9,361 bases of DNA, from assembly GCA_017457465.1 (NCBI GenBank), contig JAFTHJ010000119.1:1-9361 (forward strand). The letters run 5' to 3'. The DNA comes from Clostridia bacterium. GTDB taxonomy: Bacteria; Bacillota; Clostridia; Oscillospirales; CAG-272. Under the pieces are notes generated by a model, which saw nothing but the letters and a program-made list of their open reading frames with translations, was not told the DNA's origin and ran no database searches. Shown one piece after another: positions 1 to 6,458 of the stretch; the first letter of the stretch is position 1; each line of letters opens with the position of its first letter. Made by a program: the position numbers and the translations under genes.

Positions 1-2038
1 GCTTACCGTACGGCTTTTGGTTTTTATAACAATCTATGATAGAATCCACCTCAGAGGCACTCTCGTCCGAGAAGATAAAATGACGCATAGATATCCCAGC
101 TCTGTCAAGCTCGTTCTGTCTGTCCGCCATAAAGAACGGCACGGAATTAAAAATAATACTGCGGTGCCGCCATTCTCTGAATACAGGAAAAGAAATATTC
201 TTCCTGTCCTTCAAATACACTTGCCCACTCTTGCAGAGAGTACAGTCGGCAATCTCCTTACCAACACACTTCTCTGTCACCATAAGCGGAATCCTTCCGT
301 AAACCACCGCCGAACGGCTGCCTCCGATATCCCTTATTCTCGGAAGTGTCAGCTCGGGAGAAACAATAACATCCTCAAATCCAAGCTTCTCAAGCTCACG
401 CATACTGCAATTGTTCGATACATTAAGCCTTATATCCCCGTGAGGGATAAGTCCCGCCTCAAGAACCATATCGAGGTGTCCTATATTCCCTATCAAGGCT
501 CTCACAGCCCCCATAGCTTTCGCTCTTTTCAGCATATCGCGAACACTCTCGCGCTCGGAATCAAAAATCACTGCAGGTAAAAGCACTCCGTTTACGCTTC
601 CGTCGTAAAGCTCAAGCGGCATATAAACAATATCAAAAAACTCCTTTGCCTCGTCCGTAATCGACTCGGGCTTATAAAACACCGCGGTTTTTCTATTGAT
701 ACGTGCCCCGCGCGGCATATCAGCGTCAGGCTCTGCCTCGGTCAAGCTTCTCCGAGGAGCTGAAGCCGACATAACCGCCTCAACTGCCGAACGGCGAAGC
801 GCGTTCAGCTTCGATACAGGAACCATAAGTCCGCTATCGAGGTCTATATTGATTTTTCCAAGCTCAAACGGCGTTCCGCCAAGCTTTCCAAGCGCTCTCC
901 TTACCGTCTCTCCGTCTATCGGAGCGGTAATCGCGTCCTCGGGAATATCTCCAAGCACCGTAACCCCGAGAGGGCTTACAGTGAGCGAGAGAGGCTCCCC
1001 TCTCTTTATTTTCACATCAAAATCCACACGGACTTTCCTCGTTATACCCCCGAACGGCTCAAGCTCTCTTGTGTCTTGCTTGTCGCTCTCGGAGCGCACA
1101 CCCATCATTCCGCGTCCTATAGCGCCCGTATAATACCCATCGGTAAGTCCGCCTCTTGAGAATATCCTCGTAAGCTCCGCCATCTCGTCACGGTTCGCGT
1201 CACGCCTCTCGTCTATAAGTCGGCGCCATATTCTCGTCACATCACGCACGTATTCGGGCGACTTCATTCTTCCCTCTATCTTGAAGGAAGCCACTCCCAT
1301 TTCGATAAGCTCGGAGATATGCCCCGCAAGGCACAAATCCTTCAGCGAAAGCGGGTATTCTCCCCTGCCCCCCGTTTTATACGGCAGTCTGCAGGGCTGG
1401 GCGCACTCGCCTCGGTTTCCGCTTCTTTTGCCCACGAGCGAGGAAAAAAGGCATTGTCCCGAATGGCAGACGCAAAGTGCGCCGTGAACAAACACCTCCG
1501 CCTCAATAGGCGAATTTTCCGTAAATTCTCTCAAATCCATTGCCGACATTTCTCTGGCGCATACCATTCTTGAGTATCCCGCCGCGGCAAGTCTGTGAGC
1601 CGCCGCCACGTTATGTCCCGAGAGCTGTGTACTGGCGTGAAGCTCAATATCGGGAATATTGCGCTTGAGCATTGCCGCCGCTCCGAGGTCGGCGACGATA
1701 AAGGCGTCAACACCGTCAAGATACGCCGCCTTTACCATATTGAGATAATCTTGAAGCTCTCGGTCGTATATGAGAGTGTTTGCCGTCATATACACCTTTA
1801 CACCGTATGCGTGAGCGCGTCCGATAGCTGCTCTTATATCCTCGGGCGTAAAATTTTTTGCGTTTATCCGCGCGTTAAACGCGGAGCCGCCGAAATATAT
1901 CGCGTCCGCACCTGCCTCTATAGCGGCATCAAAAGCGGCAGGGGAACCTGCCGGGCAAAGCAATTCAGGTCTTTGCTCGGCATCTTTGCGATTCCTGTCC
2001 GCCGCTTCGGAAAAAGCTATGTTTTTTTGCAGAGCCAT
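1..2038 (-). CDS. U32 peptidase-family protein (RlhA/TrhP-like RNA hydroxylation factor), 3' end beyond left edge
   Basis: The frame is open from the ATG at 2038 through base 2, giving 679 residues with no stop, so the C-terminus lies outside the window. The N-terminal half is a U32 domain. It begins with a PELLCPAGSPAAFDAAIEAG-type strand and carries the family signature around residues 181-199 (EVFVHGALC, then GQC). Cysteines 189, 196, 212 and 216 have the spacing of the presumed iron-sulfur ligands of this family, followed by SLKDL and FKIEGRMKSPEYV. The long C-terminal half fits the DUF3656-containing members such as E. coli RlhA. Characterised relatives (RlhA, TrhP) are needed for hydroxycytidine in 23S rRNA or 5-hydroxyuridine in tRNA; older names call them collagenase-like proteases. 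The exact substrate here cannot be told. An in-frame TGA lies just upstream, so ATG (or the adjacent TTG) is the start. An AAGG 10 bases upstream, inside zapA, and a one-base overlap with the zapA stop suggest translational coupling. Confidence 0.9.
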   Translation of the reverse strand, partial: MALQKNIAFSEAADRNRKDAEQRPELLCPAGSPAAFDAAIEAGADAIYFGGSAFNARINAKNFTPEDIRAAIGRAHAYGVKVYMTANTLIYDRELQDYLNMVKAAYLDGVDAFIVADLGAAAMLKRNIPDIELHASTQLSGHNVAAAHRLAAAGYSRMVCAREMSAMDLREFTENSPIEAEVFVHGALCVCHSGQCLFSSLVGKRSGNRGECAQPCRLPYKTGGRGEYPLSLKDLCLAGHISELIEMGVASFKIEGRMKSPEYVRDVTRIWRRLIDERRDANRDEMAELTRIFSRGGLTDGYYTGAIGRGMMGVRSESDKQDTRELEPFGGITRKVRVDFDVKIKRGEPLSLTVSPLGVTVLGDIPEDAITAPIDGETVRRALGKLGGTPFELGKINIDLDSGLMVPVSKLNALRRSAVEAVMSASAPRRSLTEAEPDADMPRGARINRKTAVFYKPESITDEAKEFFDIVYMPLELYDGSVNGVLLPAVIFDSERESVRDMLKRAKAMGAVRALIGNIGHLDMVLEAGLIPHGDIRLNVSNNCSMRELEKLGFEDVIVSPELTLPRIRDIGGSRSAVVYGRIPLMVTEKCVGKEIADCTLCKSGQVYLKDRKNISFPVFREWRHRSIIFNSVPFFMADRQNELDRAGISMRHFIFSDESASEVDSIIDCYKNQKPYGK

Positions 2039-2355
2039 CAATCAACACCCTTGATAAGAGAAAGCTCCTCGCGAAGCTGCTCATTTTCAGCCTCAAGCTC
2101 CTCAACAGCCGCCTCGGTAAGCGCAAGTTTCGCCTCAAGAGCCTTGAGTCTTCTCTGTGCCTTTATTTTGTCAGAGCAATAATCGAGAGCGCAAAGGAGA
2201 GCCGCCTCGCTCTTGGAGCAACGCTTACTCATCATAGTTATCTCTCTCATTTTTCTGTCGACTATCCCAACAAGTGCTTCAACCGCCTCGGCAGACTCGT
2301 CACTAATAACGTTCATTTCCATATCGGCAATTGTAATTGTGTATTTCTGTTTCAT
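2038..2355 (-). CDS. zapA: Cell division protein ZapA
   Basis: This 105-residue protein has the ZapA pattern. A short N-terminal beta region (KQKYTITIADMEMNVISDES) is followed by a helix with AVEALVGIVDRKMREI, an AALLCALDYCSDKIK segment, and a long C-terminal coiled coil rich in Glu, Leu and Ala (about residues 65-101). ZapA binds FtsZ and promotes filament bundling at the division ring. The frame stays open upstream to 2439, but the start at 2355 is chosen because GGAGGAG lies about 8 bases before it and the ZapA homology begins there. The stop codon shares one base with the start of the downstream U32 gene, so the two form a minus-strand operon. Confidence 0.88.
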   Translation of the reverse strand: MKQKYTITIADMEMNVISDESAEAVEALVGIVDRKMREITMMSKRCSKSEAALLCALDYCSDKIKAQRRLKALEAKLALTEAAVEELEAENEQLREELSLIKGVD

Positions 2356-2384
2356 CAGAGACTCCTCCAATTTCGTTTTTATAC

Positions 2385-2413
2385 TTGAAATAATAAAAAA
2401 AATGTTGTATAAT
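2385..2413 (+). promoter_or_regulatory. Sigma-A type promoter for proB-nth
   Basis: TTGAAA (2385-2390), a 17-base spacer and a perfect TATAAT (2408-2413) lie upstream of proB. The predicted transcription start near 2420 leaves a leader of about 75 bases that is A/T-rich and shows no obvious riboswitch or T-box. The site overlaps the footprint of the oppositely oriented candidate promoter at 2428-2456. Confidence 0.6.
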
Positions 2414-2427
2414 AATTTATCACTTCT

Positions 2428-2456
2428 ATTATAATACACTTTTTGATTTTTTTAAA
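2428..2456 (-). promoter_or_regulatory. Candidate sigma-A promoter for zapA and the U32 gene
   Basis: On the minus strand, TTTAAA (2456-2451) is followed after 17 bases by TATAAT (2433-2428). The -10 is part of the palindrome TATTATAATA. The -35 is only a 4/6 match and the region is very AT-rich, so chance is possible. The predicted start is near 2421. Confidence 0.4.
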
Positions 2457-2495
2457 GAGTTTTTTGAAAATTTTAACAGAAAGATTTTAAAAATT

Positions 2496-3314
2496 ATGGC
2501 TTATTTAAGAGATTGCCACAGAATCGTGGTAAAAGTGGGTACTTCAACCCTCACACACGCAACAGGACACCTTAATTTAAGGAGAATACAGAGTCTTGTC
2601 AAGGTTATATCCGATATGAAAAATTCGGGAATAGAGATAGTCCTCGTCTCCTCGGGCGCAGTCAGCGCGGGAGTGGCGAAGATGGGATACGGTCATATTC
2701 CCTCAACTCCCGAGGAAAAACAGGCTATGTCCTCTATCGGGCAGAGTGAGCTTATGAAGCTCTACGATAAGTTCTTCTCGGATTACGGTCATACCGTAGC
2801 ACAGATACTTATGACAAAGGACGTGCTGGAAAATCCCATAAGACGCTCGGCGGCGCAGAACACCTTTAACCGTCTCCTCGCCATGCACTGTATCCCGATA
2901 GTCAACGAAAACGACGCGATATCAACCGACGAGCTGACAAAGTTCGGCGGAAATGACATCCTCTCGGCGTATATCGCCAAGGTCACTCACGCTGACCTGC
3001 TTATAAATATGTCAGACGTTGACGGACTTTACGACTCCGACCCCAGAAAGAACCCGAACGCCCAGCTGATAACCAAGGTCGAGAAGATAGACGACGAGCT
3101 TTATAAGATAGCGGGCGGCGCGGGAACAGACCGCGGCACGGGCGGAATGATTGCGAAGCTCAACGCCGCAAAGATAGTCAACGACTGCGGAATTCCTATG
3201 TTCATTATAAACGGTCAGGACCCCGAGATACTCTACGTCCTGCTTGACGGCGGCCATATCGGTACATATTTCAAGGCGGATAAGTCGCTCAAGGAGAAGA
3301 ACACGGATGAATAA
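2496..3314 (+). CDS. proB: Glutamate 5-kinase, short form without PUA domain
   Basis: This cytoplasmic amino-acid kinase phosphorylates L-glutamate to gamma-glutamyl phosphate, the first step of proline synthesis. The whole 272 residues match the catalytic fold. The phosphate-binding start VVKVGTSTLT is at residues 11-20, VSSGAVSAG at 51-59, the glutamate-binding VNENDA at 136-141, FGGND at 150-154, the nucleotide-site SDVDGLYD at 173-180, and GTGGMIAKLNAAKI near 215-228. E. coli and B. subtilis enzymes of about 370 residues have a C-terminal PUA domain; this one ends right after the kinase domain, as some clostridial forms do. The usual partner proA is not adjacent. The ribosome binding site is weak (AGAAAG about 13 bases upstream). 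The stop lies 8 bases inside nth. Confidence 0.93.
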   Translation: MAYLRDCHRIVVKVGTSTLTHATGHLNLRRIQSLVKVISDMKNSGIEIVLVSSGAVSAGVAKMGYGHIPSTPEEKQAMSSIGQSELMKLYDKFFSDYGHTVAQILMTKDVLENPIRRSAAQNTFNRLLAMHCIPIVNENDAISTDELTKFGGNDILSAYIAKVTHADLLINMSDVDGLYDSDPRKNPNAQLITKVEKIDDELYKIAGGAGTDRGTGGMIAKLNAAKIVNDCGIPMFIINGQDPEILYVLLDGGHIGTYFKADKSLKEKNTDE

Positions 3315-3960
3315 GGCGGCTAAAAAGGAGCGTATGAAACAGATAGCCGAGATGCTTGGGGAGCTTTATCCCGAGGCGCTCTGCGCCCTTGAATACGAGG
3401 GAGAGCCTTGGAAGCTTATGGTTATGGCGCGTCTGTCGGCGCAATGCACAGACGCGAGGGTGAATATCGTCTGTAAGTCTCTTTTTACCCGCTTCCCTAC
3501 CCTCGACTCCCTCGCTGACGGAGAGCTTTCCGAAATAGAGGAAATAGTCCGTCCTTGCGGACTCTACCGCACAAAAGCCGAAAGCATCAAGGCGGCGTGC
3601 GCCATCGTCAGAGACAAATTTGACGGTCGTGTGCCCGACAATATGGACGACCTGCTCTCGCTCCCGGGTGTGGGACGCAAGATAGCTAACCTATTGCTCG
3701 GAGATATATACGGCAAGGGCGGTATCGTTGCCGATACGCACTGTATCAGAATATGCGGCAGATTCGGTATGTATAGCACCGAGATAAAAGACCCCGTAAA
3801 GACCGAGAGGACGATGTCGGAGCTTATCCCTGTGGCGGAGCAGTCTGATTTCTGTCACAGAATAGTTCAGTTCGGCAGAGACGTGTGCACAGCTCGTTCG
3901 CCGAAATGCCCCGAATGTCCGCTTCGTGAGCTTTGCGAATATAAGAATAAAACCAAGTAA
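3307..3960 (+). CDS. nth: Endonuclease III (DNA glycosylase/AP lyase)
   Basis: This 217-residue base-excision repair enzyme removes oxidised pyrimidines and cuts at abasic sites by a lyase reaction. The helix-hairpin-helix LPGVGRKIA lies at residues 119-127 with the catalytic lysine at K125, and the catalytic aspartate is D143 in VADTH. The C-terminal [4Fe-4S] loop has C194, C201, C204 and C210 (C-x6-C-x2-C-x5-C). Small departures from the common sequence are AQCTD for AQTTD and GRKIAN for GRKTAN; neither touches a catalytic residue. An in-frame ATG exists at 3244 inside proB, but 3307 is preferred because AAGGAG sits 10 bases upstream and the family homology starts there. The 8-base overlap with proB implies co-transcription and coupled translation. 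Confidence 0.94.
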   Translation: MNKAAKKERMKQIAEMLGELYPEALCALEYEGEPWKLMVMARLSAQCTDARVNIVCKSLFTRFPTLDSLADGELSEIEEIVRPCGLYRTKAESIKAACAIVRDKFDGRVPDNMDDLLSLPGVGRKIANLLLGDIYGKGGIVADTHCIRICGRFGMYSTEIKDPVKTERTMSELIPVAEQSDFCHRIVQFGRDVCTARSPKCPECPLRELCEYKNKTK

Positions 3961-3997
3961 TAAACAAAAAAGAAACAAAACCATATAAAAAAGCAAG

Positions 3998-4025
3998 AAA
4001 ACCGCATTGAATCACTGCGGTTTTT
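3998..4025 (+). terminator. Rho-independent terminator after nth
   Basis: AAAACCGCA (3998-4006) pairs perfectly with TGCGGTTTT (4016-4024) around a 9-base loop and continues into a T-run. It closes the proB-nth transcript. The loop also contains the -35 box of the next promoter. Confidence 0.85.
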
Positions 4026-4035
4026 ACACTATAAT
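4007..4035 (+). promoter_or_regulatory. Sigma-A promoter of the riboswitch operon
   Basis: TTGAAT (4007-4012), a 17-base spacer and TATAAT (4030-4035) predict a start at about 4041-4043. That is just before the first paired base of the riboswitch-like leader (4046), an independent agreement that supports both calls. Confidence 0.72.
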
Positions 4036-4045
4036 ATCTTTAAAA

Positions 4046-4149
4046 TAAAGCAGAGCGAAACGATGTGAAAGCCATCGCGGTAATCCCCACTGTTAAAGTC
4101 AGACTTGCGCTGTTTTATAATATATTATTTTTAATGCCGGATATAGGCA
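4046..4149 (+). promoter_or_regulatory. Cobalamin (B12) riboswitch, compact form
   Basis: The leader follows the B12 riboswitch order. GCGAAAC (4055-4061) stands where GGGAA is usual. A hairpin CGATG-TGAAAGC-CATCG (4061-4077) matches the conserved GGTGAAA..CC stem-loop. CCCCACTGTTA (4085-4095) matches the B12-box core CCACTGT, and AGTCAGAC (4097-4104) matches the conserved AGYCAGA. The body is closed by a long stem, 4046-4056 with 4107-4117 (nine Watson-Crick pairs, one G-U and one mismatch). Downstream, TGCC (4135-4138) pairs with GGCA (4146-4149) around loop GGATATA. Its GGAT (4139-4142) can pair with ATCC (4083-4086) of the upstream loop, like the L5-L13 kissing contact of B12 riboswitches. 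The last stem base is the first base of the AGGAGG ribosome binding site, so ligand binding is expected to block translation. The match is by eye and several consensus positions deviate. Confidence 0.75.
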
Positions 4150-4154
4150 GGAGG
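4149..4154 (+). promoter_or_regulatory. Ribosome binding site of the lipoprotein gene, next to the switching hairpin
   Basis: AGGAGG lies 8 bases before the ATG at 4163. Its first A is the closing base of the 4135-4149 hairpin, so access depends on whether that hairpin is held by the riboswitch loop contact. Confidence 0.8.
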
Positions 4155-4162
4155 AAAGAAAG

Positions 4163-5509
4163 ATGAAAAAAACTCTCACACGAATCGTCGCGTGTATGTT
4201 AGTCGCGCTGATGCTTTTGGGCACAGTCGCTTGTAACAACAGCGACACATCCAACGAGGAGCTGGATTCCCTGAAGGAATCGGTTGCCAAGCTGATTGAG
4301 GAAAACGAAGAACTCAAGAAACAGGCTATCGAGGCTAAAGAGGAGTTGGCAAAGCAGCAGGCTGCGCTTGAGGCACTCAAAAAAGACTCGGAGGAGTCGG
4401 ACAAGCAGCTTGAGACGATACTTAAGTCGCAGTATCAGCTCAAGGTCGTTGACCTCGACGGCGAGGTGCTGGTCAGCGACACTCTCTATTGCAGAGACTC
4501 CATATCCCTTGTGGATACGCTCACCAACGATTATTCTATGGTAAGCTATGACTCGCAGTATGGTACGACGATAGTCTCGATTTCGGGCTCTATCGTTGAC
4601 CCCAATTACTATGTTTCTATCACCGAGAACGGCAAGTATGCCGAGGTCGGCGTTGACGGACTTGTCATCGACGCGGGTGATATCTTCGAATTCAAGGTAG
4701 AGTGCTGGAATACCGTCGAGAGCGGATACGGCACTATGGACAAATACGATATTCTCGTGGACAAGGCTATATATAGCTATATGAAGAATACTCTTCCCGA
4801 ACAGGTTGCTGCGGCAACGAGCTATACAAACTCTCTGTACTGGGATCAAGCAGCTGTAACATTTATGGCAAGTAAGGGTTACGATGCTAATATATTCAAG
4901 TTTGAATATTCCGACGCGTTTAAAAACGCTGTAAGCACGACAAATGTCTCTACCCTCTCGGGTAACGACTTTATGAAATATTATTACGCGCAGAAATCGC
5001 TCGGCAACGCCCCCTCAAATGAGTTCAAGTCGGCGTTCAACACGGCGATAGAAAGCACCTGCACCGATTGGCTGCTTCCTGTAGCCAAGGCAATCGGAAG
5101 CGATGCCGACTCTATCGACACACTCATAGCGTCGGCTCCCTCGACCTCAATGCAATGGGGCCCCGACACGAGTATCTGGTCTTATGTTCTCCTTGGACTT
5201 TATTCGAATTACGACGGATACATCAGCACCTACACATCCCAGCTCGATTGGGGTAACGGTACCTCCACCGCGCTCGTTCTCCTCGCTATGGCGAAGGACG
5301 GAATAAACGCGCGAGCAACAGAGTACGAAAAGGACGGAAAGGATATTGTGGAGGTTCTCTTCGATAACTATTATGACGAGGAGTTGGGGCTCATCAAGGT
5401 ATACGATGCAGACACAGGAGTCAACTTCTCAACAAATCAGATATACGCAAGTCTGATGGCATATAAGACTTGCAGAGACACAGGAGCTGCGGTAAATATC
5501 TTTGCGTAA
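4163..5509 (+). CDS. Transcobalamin-like lipoprotein: coiled coil, DUF4430 beta domain, helical toroid domain
   Basis: This 448-residue protein is predicted to be lipid-anchored on the outer face of the membrane. Residues 1-24 are a lipoprotein signal with positively charged start, hydrophobic core and GTVAC, so Cys24 would be lipidated. Residues 31-88 form a charged heptad-like coiled coil, probably a stalk. Residues 91-183 match the DUF4430 (transcobalamin C-terminal-like) pattern: a strand QLKVVDLDGE, then YYVSITENGKYAEVGVDGL and DAGDIFEFKVECWN. Residues from about 195 to 448 are mostly helical. They carry repeats like those of prenyltransferase/squalene-oxidase and transcobalamin alpha barrels, such as SIWSYVLLGLYSNY, DWGNGTSTALVLLAMAKDG and NFSTNQIYASLMAYK near the end. 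In human transcobalamin and intrinsic factor the alpha barrel comes first and the beta domain last; here the order is reversed. With the riboswitch upstream and an ECF S component downstream I infer a corrinoid-binding protein. Ligand binding is not proven by sequence, and other hydrophobic ligands or a structural role remain possible. Confidence 0.8.
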   Translation: MKKTLTRIVACMLVALMLLGTVACNNSDTSNEELDSLKESVAKLIEENEELKKQAIEAKEELAKQQAALEALKKDSEESDKQLETILKSQYQLKVVDLDGEVLVSDTLYCRDSISLVDTLTNDYSMVSYDSQYGTTIVSISGSIVDPNYYVSITENGKYAEVGVDGLVIDAGDIFEFKVECWNTVESGYGTMDKYDILVDKAIYSYMKNTLPEQVAAATSYTNSLYWDQAAVTFMASKGYDANIFKFEYSDAFKNAVSTTNVSTLSGNDFMKYYYAQKSLGNAPSNEFKSAFNTAIESTCTDWLLPVAKAIGSDADSIDTLIASAPSTSMQWGPDTSIWSYVLLGLYSNYDGYISTYTSQLDWGNGTSTALVLLAMAKDGINARATEYEKDGKDIVEVLFDNYYDEELGLIKVYDADTGVNFSTNQIYASLMAYKTCRDTGAAVNIFA

Positions 5510-5897
5510 ACAGCTTTTCATAAAGATAGCGATAGCCGTGCTGGTCGTGGCTATCGCCGTCTCGTCGGTAATAATATATAAAAAGCTTCATACTCCTGTC
5601 GCAGATGTCGGCGGAGGAGTAACTATAGAGCTTGTAGACCTTGAGGGTAATAAGGAAGAAAAGCGACTCGATTTTGATGAGGGCGATACTCTTTTCGACC
5701 TGCTTTGCTCCAATTACGAGGTCACATACGAGGAGACAGGATACGGTATTCTGCTTCTTGGAATAGATGATATACAAACCGATTTCACCTCTACTTATAT
5801 AGCAATATATATCAACGGTGAATATTCAAACCTCGGTCTGTCCTCTATCATCCTCGAGGAAGGAAATGTATATTCCTTCAGGGAGATGCGGGTATGA
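5502..5897 (+). CDS. Membrane-anchored DUF4430 (transcobalamin-like beta domain) protein
   Basis: This 131-residue protein has an N-terminal membrane anchor (Arg/Lys start, hydrophobic residues about 7-26, then YKK) with no lipobox. The remaining domain would face outside. Residues about 41-131 are a DUF4430 domain: TIELVDLEG, an EGDTLFDLL helix, then TYIAIYINGEYSNLGLSS and EEGNVYSFREMRV. It repeats the beta domain of the preceding lipoprotein without the helical toroid. The best start is TTG at 5502, which overlaps the lipoprotein stop by 8 bases and keeps the positively charged residues before the anchor. The only clear ribosome binding motif, AGGAG at 5482-5486, is about 15 bases away, so translation is probably coupled to the upstream gene. 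It may form the cap or docking part of an uptake complex; this is inference from context. Confidence 0.78.
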   Translation: MRKQLFIKIAIAVLVVAIAVSSVIIYKKLHTPVADVGGGVTIELVDLEGNKEEKRLDFDEGDTLFDLLCSNYEVTYEETGYGILLLGIDDIQTDFTSTYIAIYINGEYSNLGLSSIILEEGNVYSFREMRV

Positions 5898-6409
5898 CGA
5901 AAAGCAGAATAAAAACAAGTGAACTTGCTTTACTCGCAATGCTCACCGCTATCCTTTTCGTTCAGGAGACACTCCTCTCCTCTCTGCCAAATATCCAGCT
6001 TTCGGTCGTGCTTATTATGGTCTACGCAGCAACCCTCGGAATACCGAAGGCAACACTCGTGATGACACTGCACGTGCTTCTGGATAATATGATATGGGGC
6101 TCTCTCAACCCTCTCACAGCGTGTCCGATGTGGCTCGGCTGGTTCATTCTCATTTTAATAGGATTCGCTCTCAAAAAAGCGCCACTGCCTATCATTGTCA
6201 CAGGCTCGGTCATCGGAAGCCTGATTTATTGCTGGTGCTTTGCGCTCTTCAATTATCTCTTTATGGATATAAATATCGTAGCCTATATTACGGCGGATAT
6301 CCTCTTTGAGATACTTATGTGCTGCTCATCGGTAGTCACTGTAATGTTTCTGTACCGCCCAGCCGAACGGCTGATAAATAAATATTACGAAAATCATATC
6401 AATAAATAA
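5894..6409 (+). CDS. ECF transporter substrate-binding (S) component, probably for cobalamin or a precursor
   Basis: This 171-residue, highly hydrophobic protein has about six predicted membrane segments (roughly residues 10-30, 35-50, 53-69, 79-93, 98-122 and 126-153), with a short basic N-terminus. Size, helix count and the first-helix sequence (ELALLAMLTAILFVQE) fit ECF S components, which bind a vitamin in the membrane and work with the EcfT/EcfA1/EcfA2 module. No such module is in the window, so this would be a group II system using shared subunits encoded elsewhere. It starts at an ATGA overlap with the preceding gene, with GGGAG 8-9 bases upstream, so all three genes are one operon. 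The riboswitch and transcobalamin-like partners point to a corrinoid substrate, in the manner of CbrT-type transporters, but S components cannot be assigned a ligand confidently by eye. Confidence 0.75.
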   Translation: MTKSRIKTSELALLAMLTAILFVQETLLSSLPNIQLSVVLIMVYAATLGIPKATLVMTLHVLLDNMIWGSLNPLTACPMWLGWFILILIGFALKKAPLPIIVTGSVIGSLIYCWCFALFNYLFMDINIVAYITADILFEILMCCSSVVTVMFLYRPAERLINKYYENHINK

Positions 6410-6430
6410 AACAAAAATTTTATTGTGCGC

Positions 6431-6458
6431 TTGTAATACAGCCTTTTTGTGATATAAT
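6431..6458 (+). promoter_or_regulatory. Extended -10 promoter of the 84-residue protein gene
   Basis: TTGTAA (6431-6436), a 16-base spacer and TATAAT (6453-6458) preceded by TGA form an extended -10 promoter 48 bases before the ATG. The predicted start is near 6465. Between the end of the S-component gene (6409) and this promoter there is only a weak A/T-only inverted repeat, so read-through from the operon is possible. Confidence 0.65.

Noticed and set aside
1595..2182. Plus-strand open frame of 195 codons opposite the U32 gene and zapA
   Set aside because: It is antisense to two clearly conserved genes and its product has no family pattern. Other plus-strand frames in 1-2040 fail for the same reason.
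2414..2495. T-box or other riboswitch in the proB leader
   Set aside because: The leader is almost pure A/T, lacks any conserved block, and has no terminator hairpin before proB.
4199..4849. Minus-strand open frame of 216 codons opposite the lipoprotein gene
   Set aside because: It is a shadow of the coiled-coil and DUF4430 coding sequence; no ribosome binding site or family motif is seen.
6397..6425. AATAAAA/TTTTATT inverted repeat after the S-component gene as a terminator
   Set aside because: The stem is only A/T pairs with no GC core and no proper T-run after it, so it is unlikely to stop transcription by itself.
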